Shown: positions 46,328 through 55,381 of the stretch, one piece after another
Numbering within the stretch: the first letter of the stretch is position 1
How the letters are laid out: every line of letters starts with the position of its first letter
Assembly (NCBI RefSeq): GCF_019774615.1
Contig: NZ_CP081497.1
Location: 930,001-994,000, forward strand
DNA from: Streptomyces sp. BHT-5-2
Lineage (GTDB): Bacteria; Actinomycetota; Actinomycetes; Streptomycetales; Streptomycetaceae
Reading direction: 5' to 3'
DNA length: 64,000 nt
Notes under the pieces: generated by a model
What the model was told of the DNA's origin: nothing
What the model saw: only the letters and a program-made list of their open reading frames with translations
Databases searched by the model: none
Translations under genes and position numbers: made by a program

Positions 46328-46391
46328 TCAGCTGGCGGCCGGGAACACCCAGCAGCCGGATCGGGGCCGGCACCGCGGCCGCCCGGCCGGC

Positions 46392-47810
46392 TCACCCGGC
46401 TCGGTTGCCGTGGGGACGGGAGGTGGGGTGCAGCTGGATCACGGCGTCCAGGCCGCCGGTGGGGTGGGCGTGGAGTTCGATGGATCCGCCGCTGGCCTGG
46501 GCGAGTTGGCGGGCGATGGTCAGGCCGAGGCCGGTGCCGCCGGGGGAGGTGTTGGGCGCGCGCCAGAAGCGGTCGAAGGCGCGCTCCCGTTCGGCGGTGG
46601 TCATGCCGGGGCCCTGGTCGATGATGTGGAGTTGCGCGGGTGGAGCGGTCCGGTGGTGCGGGGCCCGGGCCGGGGCGCGGTGGAGGGTGACGGTGCTGCC
46701 GGGGGGCGTGGCGCGCAGCGCGTTGGCCAGGAGGTTGTCGAGGATCTGCTCCAGGGCTCCGGGGATGGCCTGGACGTGGCCGGTGGGTGCGCCGGTGAGC
46801 CGGAGGGTGACGTCGAGGTCGGTGGCGAAGGCCGACCAGGTCTCGACCCGGTCGTGGACCACGGCGTCGGCGTCGACGGGGGTGGGGGCGGTGTGGTCTT
46901 CCTCCAGGCGGGCCAGGGCGAGCAGCCCGTGGATCATGCGCACCAGGCGGTCGGTCTCGGCGATGGCCTGGTCGAGATGGTGGCGGGCGTCGGCGTTGAT
47001 GTCGGGTTCGAGGTTCTCCAGGCGGAGGCGGAGCGCGGTCAGGGGGGTCTTGAGCTGGTGGGAGGCGTCGGCGGCGAACCGGTGCTGGGCGCGGAGGAGG
47101 TGCTGCAGGCGGGTGGCGGTGCGGTTGAACGTGGCGGCCAGGCGGCGGAGTTCGCGCGGGCCGACGTCGGCTGCGGGGGGCTCGGTCAGGGTGCCGTCGG
47201 CGAGCTGGGCGGTGGCGCGTTCGAGCTTGCGCACCGGCCGGGTGGTCCATCGGGCGAGCGTGAGCCCTATCGCCGTCATGGCCGCGAGGACGGCGAGCCC
47301 GGCGCCGGCCAGCAGGGCCCAGGCGGTGTGGATGCGTGCGGTGGTGCCGCGGGTGGGGGCGGTGATCCGGACGGCTCCGCGGACGGTGGGCCCGGAGGCG
47401 GCGGGCACGGTGACATAGCGGGCCTCGCCGCCTGAGAGGGGGTCGCGGGTGGTGCCACTGGTGCGGTGGTTGTGCAGTGCGGCGATGATGTCCGGTGCGC
47501 CGGCGAGGTTCCGTGCCGGTGGGGAGGGGGCCGTGGGGGCGGTGGTGAGCACGGTTCCGTGCCGGTCGACGACCACGGCCTGGGTGTGGTCGCGTCGGAT
47601 GGCGCCGTTCAGCAGGTGGGGCAGCGCACGGGTGTCGGCGTGCTCGATGTCCTCCTCGGCGAGTTCGGCCAGGACGACCGCGTCGCGTTCGAGGGTGGTG
47701 GTGAGCGCGGAGGTCCGGCTGCGCGCGTAGAGGATCCCGAAGGGGATCTCCAGGGTGAGCAGCACGAGCACGGTGAGGGTGAGATAGCTGAGCAGGACGC
47801 GGTGGATCAC
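46392..47810 (-). CDS. Two-component sensor histidine kinase (siderophore operon)
   Basis: 472 residues from GTG 47810, overlapping the response regulator stop by 4 bases. The layout is: membrane segment 1 (SYLTLTVLVLLTLEIPFGIL), an outside domain of about 120 residues, membrane segment 2 (AWALLAGAGLAVLAAMTAIG), HAMP, a HisKA domain with phosphoacceptor His in RFAADASHQLKTPLTALRLR, and HATPase (DNLLANALRATPPG, IDQGPGM, GGTGLGLTIARQL). It is the last of six same-strand genes. The outside domain is not recognised. An iron, siderophore or envelope signal is inferred from context only. Confidence 0.95.
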   Translation of the reverse strand: MIHRVLLSYLTLTVLVLLTLEIPFGILYARSRTSALTTTLERDAVVLAELAEEDIEHADTRALPHLLNGAIRRDHTQAVVVDRHGTVLTTAPTAPSPPARNLAGAPDIIAALHNHRTSGTTRDPLSGGEARYVTVPAASGPTVRGAVRITAPTRGTTARIHTAWALLAGAGLAVLAAMTAIGLTLARWTTRPVRKLERATAQLADGTLTEPPAADVGPRELRRLAATFNRTATRLQHLLRAQHRFAADASHQLKTPLTALRLRLENLEPDINADARHHLDQAIAETDRLVRMIHGLLALARLEEDHTAPTPVDADAVVHDRVETWSAFATDLDVTLRLTGAPTGHVQAIPGALEQILDNLLANALRATPPGSTVTLHRAPARAPHHRTAPPAQLHIIDQGPGMTTAERERAFDRFWRAPNTSPGGTGLGLTIARQLAQASGGSIELHAHPTGGLDAVIQLHPTSRPHGNRAG

Positions 47811-48529
47811 CGGTGGTCCTCGCCTCCGGCGCCGGGGGCGGTCAGCCGGAAGCCGACTCCCCGGACGGTCTCGATCCAGGCGGGGCTGCCGAGTTTGCGG
47901 CGCAGGGCGGCGATGTGGACATCGAGGGTCTTGGTCGGGCCGAAGTAGTTGGGGTCCCAGACGGTGTCGAGAATGTGCTGGCGAGAGTAGACGGCGCCGG
48001 GGTCCTCGCAGAGCAGGGCGAGGAGGGCGAACTCCTTCGGGGCGAGCGCGACATGCTCCCCCGCGACGTGGACCTTCCTGGTCCGTCGGTCGATGACGAG
48101 GTCTCCGACGCGCTGCGGTGCGCTGCGGACGGGGCGCACCCCGTCACCGGGCGTCATGTCGTGGGCCGTCGTGTCGGTGAGGTGGGCGCGGCGGGTGACG
48201 GCGCGCATGCGGGCGACGAGCTCCCTGATCCCGAAGGGCTTGGAGAGGTAGTCGTCGGCGCCCAGTTCGAGGCCGACGACGCGGTCGGTCTCGTCACCCC
48301 GCGCGGTGATCATGATGATCGGCACACGGGAGCGGGTGCGCAGGGTACGGCAGACGTCGATGCCGTCCATGTCGGGCAGCCCGAGGTCGAGCAGGACCAT
48401 GTCGGGCACCGGAGCGGCGAGCGCGGCCGCTCCGGTGCCGACCCGGTCGATCACGAAGCCGTAGCGGCCCAGGCCCTCGGCCAGGGGTTCGGCGATGGCG
48501 TTGTCGTCCTCGATGAGCAGCACCCGCAT
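47807..48529 (-). CDS. OmpR-family response regulator (siderophore operon)
   Basis: 240 residues from ATG 48529; an in-frame ATG at 48547 would overlap the upstream MFS stop. The receiver has the acidic pair LLIEDDNAIA, phosphoacceptor Asp in MVLLDLGLPDMDG, Thr in IMITARGDE and Lys in YLSKPFGIREL. The C-terminal winged helix includes HVALAPKEFALLALL and VDVHIAALRRKLG-like TLDVHIAALRRKLG. It begins 10 bases after the exporter stop and overlaps the kinase gene by 4 bases, so the whole system is read with the siderophore genes and may feed back on them. Confidence 0.95.
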   Translation of the reverse strand: MRVLLIEDDNAIAEPLAEGLGRYGFVIDRVGTGAAALAAPVPDMVLLDLGLPDMDGIDVCRTLRTRSRVPIIMITARGDETDRVVGLELGADDYLSKPFGIRELVARMRAVTRRAHLTDTTAHDMTPGDGVRPVRSAPQRVGDLVIDRRTRKVHVAGEHVALAPKEFALLALLCEDPGAVYSRQHILDTVWDPNYFGPTKTLDVHIAALRRKLGSPAWIETVRGVGFRLTAPGAGGEDHR

Positions 48530-48539
48530 GGCCGCAGCG

Positions 48540-49844
48540 TCACACATCTCGACGGCCGCCGACGGCTGGATCACGGCAGGCTTCCCCTTTCGGGTGAGCG
48601 GGGGCCGGGCAGCTCACGGCCACCGCCCCGGCGGCCAGCAGACCGGCCGCCCCGCCGAGGACGAGCCCGTACCGGGCGCCGAAGGTCTGGGCGATCCAGC
48701 CGATCAGGGGGGCGCCGAAGGGGGTGCCCCCGAGGAGGACGAGGAAATAGACGGACAGCACGCGTCCGCGCATGCCCGGATCGGTGCTGAGCTGGACGAG
48801 CGTGTTCGCCATGGTGGTCACCAGGACGGCGGCGGCTCCGGTCGGAACCAGCACCACGGCACATGCGACGGGCGTGGGCATGACGCCGGCCGCGGCTTCG
48901 AGCAGACCGAACCCCGCGGCCCACCCCACGAGCAGCCGCAGCGACGGCGGTCGGCTGCGGCCCGCGGCCCGCAGCGCCCCGAGCAGACTGCCCGCGGCAT
49001 AGGCGGCGGACAGCGCGCCGAACGCCGCCGCGCCGGTGTGGAATTCGGTGACCGCCAGGAGGGAGATCGTCACCTGGAAGTTCAGGCAGAAGGTGCCGAT
49101 GACGGCGGTCAGGGCGATGGTGCGGCGCAGCGGGGGAGTGGCGCGGATATGGCGCAGGGCGTCGGTCAGCCGTACGCCGTTCGCCGCCCGACGGCGCGTG
49201 GCGGCGGGGTCGGGCGGGCGCATGGTCGCCAGCCCGGCGAGGACCGCCGCGTACGAGAAGGCGTTCAGCAGGAAGACCCAGCCGCTGCCGAGGGCGGCGA
49301 TGACCACCCCGGCGACGGCCGGCCCCAGGAAGCGGGCGGCGTTGAACTGCGCCGCGTTCACGCTGACCGCGCTGGGCAGCCGTGCGCGGCCGACCAACTC
49401 GCCGATGAAGGCGTTGCGCGCCGGCCCGTCCAGCGCGGTGGCCGCCCCGAGGGCCGTGGCCAGGGCGTAGACGTGCCAGACCCGCACCGTGCCGCCGAGC
49501 GTCAGTGCTCCCAGGAGCAGGGCCTGACCGGCCATCAGACTCTGGGTGAGGAGCAACAGGGTGCGTTTGGGGTACCGGTCGGCGATGACGCCTCCCCACA
49601 GGCCGAGCAGGCTCTGGGGGAGGAACTGAAGAGCGGTGACGATGCCGACGGCGGTGCCGCTGTGTCCGGTGAGCTGGAGGACCAGCCAGTCCTGCGCGGC
49701 CCGGTGCATCCACGTTCCGGTGTTGGACACCAACTGGCCGAGCACGTACCGGCGGAAGGCGCGGACGCGGAGCGCATGCGGCGCGGCCTGCTCGGGCGGT
49801 GGGGTCTCCGCCTGCGTGGCCTCAGCCGCGGCGCCGGGCAACAT
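48540..49844 (-). CDS. MFS exporter (EntS-like), likely siderophore efflux
   Basis: 434 residues from ATG 49844 (GGGGGAGG upstream), overlapping the decarboxylase gene by 23 bases. Twelve membrane segments are readable, with the MFS loop motif LLGLWGGVIADRYPKRTLLL between helices 2 and 3. The start LGQLVSNTGTWMHRAAQDWL is typical of EntS/MFS_3 proteins, which export enterobactin and other siderophores. Its place directly after the biosynthetic enzymes suggests that it exports their product. The tail of about 20 residues is hydrophilic. Confidence 0.92.
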   Translation of the reverse strand: MLPGAAAEATQAETPPPEQAAPHALRVRAFRRYVLGQLVSNTGTWMHRAAQDWLVLQLTGHSGTAVGIVTALQFLPQSLLGLWGGVIADRYPKRTLLLLTQSLMAGQALLLGALTLGGTVRVWHVYALATALGAATALDGPARNAFIGELVGRARLPSAVSVNAAQFNAARFLGPAVAGVVIAALGSGWVFLLNAFSYAAVLAGLATMRPPDPAATRRRAANGVRLTDALRHIRATPPLRRTIALTAVIGTFCLNFQVTISLLAVTEFHTGAAAFGALSAAYAAGSLLGALRAAGRSRPPSLRLLVGWAAGFGLLEAAAGVMPTPVACAVVLVPTGAAAVLVTTMANTLVQLSTDPGMRGRVLSVYFLVLLGGTPFGAPLIGWIAQTFGARYGLVLGGAAGLLAAGAVAVSCPAPAHPKGEACRDPAVGGRRDV

Positions 49845-51117
49845 GGCCTCCCCCGGACGGCTGGGCGTGCACGGTGGGCGGGGGCGCCTCGCAGTCCGGG
49901 CGAGCGGAATCCGGGCGAACGGGATCCGGGGGTACGGAATCCGGTGACGCGGTGTCCAGGTAGTGGAACCCGGGCGCCGGGTGCATGAGGAAGTCGTGGT
50001 GGGAGATGTTCCAGGCGTAGGCGCCGGCCATCGCGAACGCCACGCGGTCGCCCGCCCGCAGCCGCCCGACGGGTGCGCGTCGGGCCAGGACGTCCTTGGG
50101 AGTGCACAACTGCCCCACCAGCGTCACCGGTTCGTCGGCGACGGCCGGCCGTGCCCACGGCCAGGGCCAGTCGTCACGGGCCACGACCTCGAAGGGCTGG
50201 TCGTGGCCCTTGGCGGCCGGAGTGCGCAGATGATGGGTGCCCCCGGCCAGCACGGCGAACGCCTCGCCGTGACTGTGCTTGACGTCGAGGACCCGGGTCA
50301 CGTACCAGCCGCAGTACGCGCTCACCGACCGGCCTGGTTCGATGCGCACCCTCAGCCCCGGGTGGTCCGCCAGGATGCGGCGCAGGCCGCTGCCGAAGGC
50401 CGGCCAGTCGAAGCGGCGCCCCGGATCGGCGTAGTCGACGCCCATTCCTCCGCCGATGTTGACCTCGTGCAGCCGGATGCCTCGGGAGCGGGCCCACTCC
50501 ACGGCCCAGGTGATCACGTGCTCGGCGATCCGCAGCTGTGCCACGGCATCCAGACCGGAGGCCAGATGCGCGTGCACACCCCGCAGCCGGATGCCCGGGT
50601 GGGCGGCCAGGAGCCGCAGACAGGCATCCAGGCGGGTGGGGTCGATGCCGAAGGGACTGGGCCGCCCGCCCATCGCCAACGACACCGCTCCCAGGCCGAT
50701 GGGCAGATTGACCCGCAGGAGCACCTCCACGGGGCGGGCCGCGGCGAGCGCGCCGAGCATCTGCAGTTCGTGCTCGCTCTCGACGTGCAGTCGCTCCACC
50801 CCGACGTCCAGTGCCTGTGCCAGTTCCGGAGCCGACTTTCCCGGTCCGCCGAAGGCGAGGCGGGCCCGGGGCAACTCCTCGCAGACATGCCGGAGTTCGC
50901 CGCCCGAGGCGACCTCGAAGCCGTCGACGACGTCCCGCAGGACCCGCAGCAGCCGGGGATCCGGGTTCGCCTTGGCGGCGTAGAACAACTCCACCCGTTC
51001 GGGCAGTGCTTCCCGGATGGTGCGGACATGGTGGCGCAGTCCGGCCAAGTCGTGGACGTAGGCGGGAAGTCCGTCGTCCGCCAGGCGCCGCAGGTGGTCT
51101 TCCAGGTGTGCCTTCAC
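49822..51117 (-). CDS. PLP-dependent decarboxylase (type III fold, SbnH/PvsE-like)
   Basis: 431 residues from GTG 51117, overlapping the upstream synthetase stop by 4 bases. The alanine-racemase-like barrel contains the PLP lysine in ELFYAAKANPDPRLL, the phosphate-binding HEVNIGGGMGVDYADPG, EPGRSVSAYCGWYV, and the catalytic cysteine region GQLCTPKDVLAR. The end, GAYAWNISHHDFLMHPAPGF, is characteristic of siderophore-locus relatives such as SbnH and PvsE, which decarboxylate an amino-acid-derived intermediate; a racemase role (as for SfaC) is also possible. A Pro/Asp-rich tail of about 45 residues is unusual. Confidence 0.9.
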   Translation of the reverse strand: MKAHLEDHLRRLADDGLPAYVHDLAGLRHHVRTIREALPERVELFYAAKANPDPRLLRVLRDVVDGFEVASGGELRHVCEELPRARLAFGGPGKSAPELAQALDVGVERLHVESEHELQMLGALAAARPVEVLLRVNLPIGLGAVSLAMGGRPSPFGIDPTRLDACLRLLAAHPGIRLRGVHAHLASGLDAVAQLRIAEHVITWAVEWARSRGIRLHEVNIGGGMGVDYADPGRRFDWPAFGSGLRRILADHPGLRVRIEPGRSVSAYCGWYVTRVLDVKHSHGEAFAVLAGGTHHLRTPAAKGHDQPFEVVARDDWPWPWARPAVADEPVTLVGQLCTPKDVLARRAPVGRLRAGDRVAFAMAGAYAWNISHHDFLMHPAPGFHYLDTASPDSVPPDPVRPDSARPDCEAPPPTVHAQPSGGGHVARRRG

Positions 51118-52811
51118 GGGGTCACCTGCCGGGTGAAGTCGTCGGACAGCGGACTGGGCAGCGGCACATAGGTGGCGTGCCGGTCCGCCTGGCGGGCCCA
51201 GCGCAACCGGAGGTTGGCCTTGGCGGGCAGTGGCACGCCGGACAGCAGCGCCCGCAGCCTGGGCGGGTCGCCCGCGTCGGCCGCATAGGCCGCGATGTGG
51301 TCGTGGACCAGCCCCCACAGGGACGCCTCCAGCGCGGGTGCGGTGTCGGCCAGTGCGCTGACCATTTCCGCGACGTGGTTGACCAGCAGGCAGTATGCGA
51401 CGCGGTCCCAGCCGTGGGCGGCGCTGTAGGTGAGCGGGCCGCCGGTCGCCTCGTCCAGCGCGGCCAGCGTCCGGTGGTGGCGCTCGGGGACGAGCTTGGT
51501 GCCTTCCAGGTCGCGGAAGAGGACGTGTGCGGGCATGCCGTCCGGGCGCACGCCGACGACCACGTTCTGCAGATGCGGCTCCAGGACCACGCCGTGCTCG
51601 AAGTACGCGGCCAGGACCGGCGGCAGCAACAGGCGGAGATAGGCGTCCCACCAGGCCAGCGGGTCGGAGCCCCGGCGGGCCAGGAGCCGGGAGATGTGCG
51701 CCGGGCTGTTGGGGTACTCGTCGGCGACGGCGGCGGCCAGCAGGGGGGTGACGGCGGGCGGCAGATGCCGGCCGAAGCCCTCGCGCACGATCACCCCGAA
51801 ACCCTCGTGGATATCGCGGTCGCCGTCGAGGTCGAGGCTGCGATAGCCCGGCTCGCCCAGCATGCCGCACCCCGGGTACCGCGCGCGCAGTGCCGCGAAC
51901 ACCGGCCGGACGACCCTGTGCAGGACGACCGCACCGGCCAGCTCGTAGGCGGAGTTCTTCCGCACGCAGTTGGTCAGGCGCACATTCAGGCTGAACTTCA
52001 GGAACACGTCGGCAGCCGGCTCGTACACGGTGCGCACCGAGGCCGTGGGCGCCACCGGCGGACCGCCGCTGCCCAGATCGTGCACGTCGCCGCGGGCGAG
52101 CGCGGTACGCAGGGCGGGGTGGCCGGACAGCATCCGGTACTGCCACGGGTGGACGGGCAGGACGAGGTGGTCCGGCCGGCCCGGACCCAGGGCGTCCAGG
52201 GCGCCGGAGTCGCCTTCCGCGCGGAGCAGTTCGGGACGTACGGCGAGATAGCGCAGAGCGAACCGGCTGCTGGTCTCCGGCCCGTACTCCAGCCACTCGT
52301 GTGGGTCTCCGCCACGGGACTTGGGGGTGGGGTGGAAGCGGTGCCCGTAGACGAGGGACTGCTCGGAGGCGAGATAGGCGTCGGGCGCGGGCCGGTGGGC
52401 GCGCCGGGCCTGGAGCACGGAGTGGATGGTGGCCCGGCTGGCCGCCACCTGGGCGGTGAACTCCTCGTTGTCCGCGCCGGTGCACAGGGTGAGTTCCGCG
52501 CGGATCAGATCCGCCAGGGCGGCCGAGCCGAGCGGGGACCAGACGGTGCCCTCGCGGCGCTCGGGCGGCCCGCTGAAGCGGTGGGCGCCGATCAGCGACA
52601 GACGACGCAGCGCCACCCGCAGCAGCACCCCGCGGCGCGGCAGACGCACCAGGAGGTGTCCGTCGGCGACGGTGACCTGGCGTTCGGGTCCGGAGACCTC
52701 ACGCACCAGGCAGTTGAGGAGGGTGTGCGCGGTCACCACGTCCGCCGTGGCGCCGTCGACGTCGGTGGCGGTGGTGCCGGGGGCCGGTGTGCCGAGGGTC
52801 GGAGAAGTCAT
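51114..52811 (-). CDS. IucA/IucC-family NRPS-independent siderophore synthetase (second)
   Basis: 565 residues from ATG 52811, which overlaps the stop of the first synthetase (ATGA). Family motifs are HRFHPTPKSRGG, HLVLPVHPWQYRM, FLKFSLNVRLTNCVRKNSAY, LEPHLQNVVVG and VLFRDLEGTKLV; together they build the adenylation site that activates a carboxylate such as citrate for coupling to an amine. The C-terminal thumb has LPAKANLRLRWARQADRHAT, usual for this family. Substrate subtype (A, B or C) cannot be fixed by eye. It acts with the first synthetase, the PLP enzyme and the MFS exporter. Confidence 0.95.
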   Translation of the reverse strand: MTSPTLGTPAPGTTATDVDGATADVVTAHTLLNCLVREVSGPERQVTVADGHLLVRLPRRGVLLRVALRRLSLIGAHRFSGPPERREGTVWSPLGSAALADLIRAELTLCTGADNEEFTAQVAASRATIHSVLQARRAHRPAPDAYLASEQSLVYGHRFHPTPKSRGGDPHEWLEYGPETSSRFALRYLAVRPELLRAEGDSGALDALGPGRPDHLVLPVHPWQYRMLSGHPALRTALARGDVHDLGSGGPPVAPTASVRTVYEPAADVFLKFSLNVRLTNCVRKNSAYELAGAVVLHRVVRPVFAALRARYPGCGMLGEPGYRSLDLDGDRDIHEGFGVIVREGFGRHLPPAVTPLLAAAVADEYPNSPAHISRLLARRGSDPLAWWDAYLRLLLPPVLAAYFEHGVVLEPHLQNVVVGVRPDGMPAHVLFRDLEGTKLVPERHHRTLAALDEATGGPLTYSAAHGWDRVAYCLLVNHVAEMVSALADTAPALEASLWGLVHDHIAAYAADAGDPPRLRALLSGVPLPAKANLRLRWARQADRHATYVPLPSPLSDDFTRQVTP

Positions 52812-54475
52812 CGCCGGGCCTCCCCTCGGACGCCACCGCGCTGGGCGGCCACCGGGTTGGGCACCTCCACCCACTGGGCCATGCCGGGGGTGTCGGCCAG
52901 TCGCATGGCGGTGGTGGCCTTCAACGGCCAGGCGGCGGCGAAGAACGCCTCCTCGTCACCGTCCTCGGTACGCAGCGCGGCGAAGACCCTCCGGGCGACG
53001 CCGGCGACCACGGCCCACAGGTCGTCGGGATCGGCTCCGCGCGCCCGGGTCAGCACGGCCACCAGCTCGCCGAACACGCCGCTCAGCAGTGCGCCGAACA
53101 GCTTGGTCCGCAGTGCGAACGGGTCCTCGCCCGCACGGCTCCCGGCCAGCCGCGGCAGTTCGAGTCCGCAGGCGGCCAGGCGCCGTCCGCTCACCCGCAC
53201 GCCGTCCAGATCCCGGTACAGCACCCGTACCGGGCGGCCCTGCCGAAGCACCACCAGCGTGTTCTGCCCGTGCGCCTCCAGTGCGACCCCCATGGACAGC
53301 AGCGTCAGGGCGGGTGGCAGCACCAGTTCCGCGAACTCCCCGAGCCAGTCCGCCGCGTCACCGGTGATCAGTGCGGCTTCGGTGGCGTGGACGGCGGTCA
53401 GGGGGGCGGCGATCTCGTCCGGGCCCGTGTACCGGTCGCTCGACTCCCGCACCATCGAGGCCAGGGACGGGCACGGCCGGCCGTCCACGCGCACGGCTCC
53501 GCCGCCCAGCTCCCGAAGCACACACAGCCGGTCCGCGTGGCCGGACTTGTCGACGACCGCCGCCACCAGGTCGGACAGCGCGGGACCGTCGGCGACCTCC
53601 GCCGGAGCGATGGTGCGTCGGTAGTTGGTCAGCTGCACGTCCAGCGATGTCTTGACGTGGTGGCCGGGCAGGGCGGTCAGCGGGGCGAGGGTCCGCAGGG
53701 ACATCAGCGGACGCGCCGTGAGCGACCTCCCGGAGAGCGGCAGGCCCGCGAACCGTGGGAGGACATGGTCGCGCTGCCAGGGATGCAGCGGCACCAGCAC
53801 GGTGTCGTCGTCGCGCAGTTCCGCCGGCCAGGCGCCGGCCTGCTGCCACCGGTGGGCGGGAACGGCCAGCAAGGGCATGTCGACCAGGGGCCGGTGCTCG
53901 GGTGCGTAGGCCAGCACCTCGGCCACCGACAGACCGGTGCGGGTCCGGCAGCACGGGTGCTGGGGGTGGCCGTCGACCACGGCCTGTTCGGCGTCCACGC
54001 TGTCGCGCACCACGGGCAGGCCGGCTCCGACGGCGGCCCGGGCCAGGGCCAGGTTGGCCACGCTGTTGGCCAGCTCGGCACCCAGTGTGCGGGCCGCCGG
54101 CGTGCGCAGGCCCAGCCAGGCCAGCAGCCGCACCGGGTCCGACACCGGTCCCGCCGGTGTTTCCACGGCGAAGCCGGGCGGCGTCCGGACGAACCGCTCG
54201 GCGAAGACCGCGTCGCCCGTCAGACACCCGCCGTCCTCCAGGGAGACGGTCAGGGTGCCACCGGTGCGGCGCCGGCCGGCGATTCCCGGCAGCGGCTCCC
54301 GGGCGAACGCCCCCCACAGGCGCCCCAGCACCGTGGCCTGCGCTCCGGGCAGGGAACGTAAGAAGGGCCCCGTCAACTCGGGCCGGGCTGCTCGTACTTC
54401 ATCGGCCGCCACCTGGAGCGGATCGTCGTGCGCCACGGACGGGGCCGGGCGGAGGTCTTCGAGCTCTCGCATCAT
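52808..54475 (-). CDS. IucA/IucC-family NRPS-independent siderophore synthetase (first)
   Basis: 555 residues from ATG 54475 (GAAGGGA upstream). It is the first gene of the six-gene operon. Motifs are GHPQHPCCRTRTGLS (in place of HPxxKSR), VLVPLHPWQRDHVLP, HHVKTSLDVQLTNYRRTIAP, VALEAHGQNTLVVL and VLYRDLDGVRVSG. The two synthetases are clearly related but not close copies, as expected for enzymes acting in successive steps on a citrate-type backbone. The 279-base gap upstream (54476-54754) contains no gene and no sequence I could recognise as a DmdR/IdeR iron box. Confidence 0.94.
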   Translation of the reverse strand: MMRELEDLRPAPSVAHDDPLQVAADEVRAARPELTGPFLRSLPGAQATVLGRLWGAFAREPLPGIAGRRRTGGTLTVSLEDGGCLTGDAVFAERFVRTPPGFAVETPAGPVSDPVRLLAWLGLRTPAARTLGAELANSVANLALARAAVGAGLPVVRDSVDAEQAVVDGHPQHPCCRTRTGLSVAEVLAYAPEHRPLVDMPLLAVPAHRWQQAGAWPAELRDDDTVLVPLHPWQRDHVLPRFAGLPLSGRSLTARPLMSLRTLAPLTALPGHHVKTSLDVQLTNYRRTIAPAEVADGPALSDLVAAVVDKSGHADRLCVLRELGGGAVRVDGRPCPSLASMVRESSDRYTGPDEIAAPLTAVHATEAALITGDAADWLGEFAELVLPPALTLLSMGVALEAHGQNTLVVLRQGRPVRVLYRDLDGVRVSGRRLAACGLELPRLAGSRAGEDPFALRTKLFGALLSGVFGELVAVLTRARGADPDDLWAVVAGVARRVFAALRTEDGDEEAFFAAAWPLKATTAMRLADTPGMAQWVEVPNPVAAQRGGVRGEARR

Positions 54476-54754
54476 GTGTCCCTTCGGGCCGGGTGACCTC
54501 GGGCATGGCCATCCGCGCCAAGAGCCGCTGCGAGCTTCTTCCGCCCCGGCTCTTCACGCCGATGACAACGCTACGCAGCGGCAGGTGAACACACCGCCAG
54601 CAAAGGGAGAGGGGACGGACAGCACCAGGCCAAGAAACCGAAGCCCGTCCGCAGGAGACCAAGAGACCAGGAGGTCAGGAGACGGGGCCGAGGGGCGGGG
54701 CCGAGGGACGGGTGCCGTGGGCCCGGACCGGCCGGGACCACGGCCGCCCCGCGT

Positions 54755-55381
54755 TCAGCAGCGGCCCGACGGCTCGTCGGAGAGGTAGGGCGGTGCGGGC
54801 TCGTACTGGATGTAACGGCGCACCGCGCGGGCGTGGTCGCGGCCGTGCAGTCGGCCGATCAGCCACAGGGCCATGTCGATGCCGGCGGACACGCCCTGGC
54901 TGGTGACCAGTTGGCCGTCGACCACATAGCGTGCGTCGCGGACGACGGTGATGTCCTCGCGTGCCTGAAGAGTGTCCTCGAAGGCGTGATGGGTGGCCAC
55001 TCGGCGGCCGCGGGCCGGGCCGGCCTCGTGCAGCAGCAGGGAGCCGGTGCACACGCCGGTGGTCCAGGCGGCCTGGGCGGAGGTCTTGCCGATCCACTCG
55101 ACGAGTGCGGGGTTGGACACCTGGGTCCGGGTGCCGTTCCCGCCGGGCACGAGCAGCACGTCGAGCGGCGGGTGGTCGTCGAAGGTGCGGTCGGGCAGCA
55201 CCCGCATGCCCTTGCTGCAACGGACGGGGCCCGGCCGCTCGGCGATCAGCACGGTGGTGTCCGGCCGCTCGGCGGTGTTCTGCTGCTCGCGGATCATGCC
55301 GGAGGAGGTGAACACCTCCCAGGGCCCGACGAAGTCCAGTTCCTCGGCTGCCTCGAACAACAGCAGTCCATAGGTCGTCAT
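54755..55381 (-). CDS. DJ-1/PfpI-family protein
   Basis: 208 residues from ATG 55381, overlapping the stop of the GlxA-type regulator by 4 bases. The class I glutamine-amidotransferase-like fold shows YGLLLFEAAEELDFVGPWEV, the glycine turn LLVPGGNGTRTQV, and the nucleophile elbow TTGVCTGSLLLHEAG with Cys in V-C-T-G. The His usual after VATHHAFED is also present. Such proteins may be isonitrile hydratases, glyoxalase III-like enzymes or chaperones; the TYGLLLFE start resembles the isonitrile-hydratase branch. Its pairing with a DJ-1-containing AraC regulator suggests a common small-molecule signal. Confidence 0.9.
   Translation of the reverse strand: MTTYGLLLFEAAEELDFVGPWEVFTSSGMIREQQNTAERPDTTVLIAERPGPVRCSKGMRVLPDRTFDDHPPLDVLLVPGGNGTRTQVSNPALVEWIGKTSAQAAWTTGVCTGSLLLHEAGPARGRRVATHHAFEDTLQAREDITVVRDARYVVDGQLVTSQGVSAGIDMALWLIGRLHGRDHARAVRRYIQYEPAPPYLSDEPSGRC

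Noticed and set aside
50811..53624. 937-codon plus-strand frame opposite the siderophore synthetases
   Set aside because: Antisense to two well-supported IucA/IucC genes with overlapping stops and starts.
54476..54754. DmdR/IdeR iron box before the siderophore operon
   Set aside because: I looked for TTAGGNNAGNCTNNCCTAA-like dyads on both strands and found none that fit; regulation by iron is therefore not shown here.
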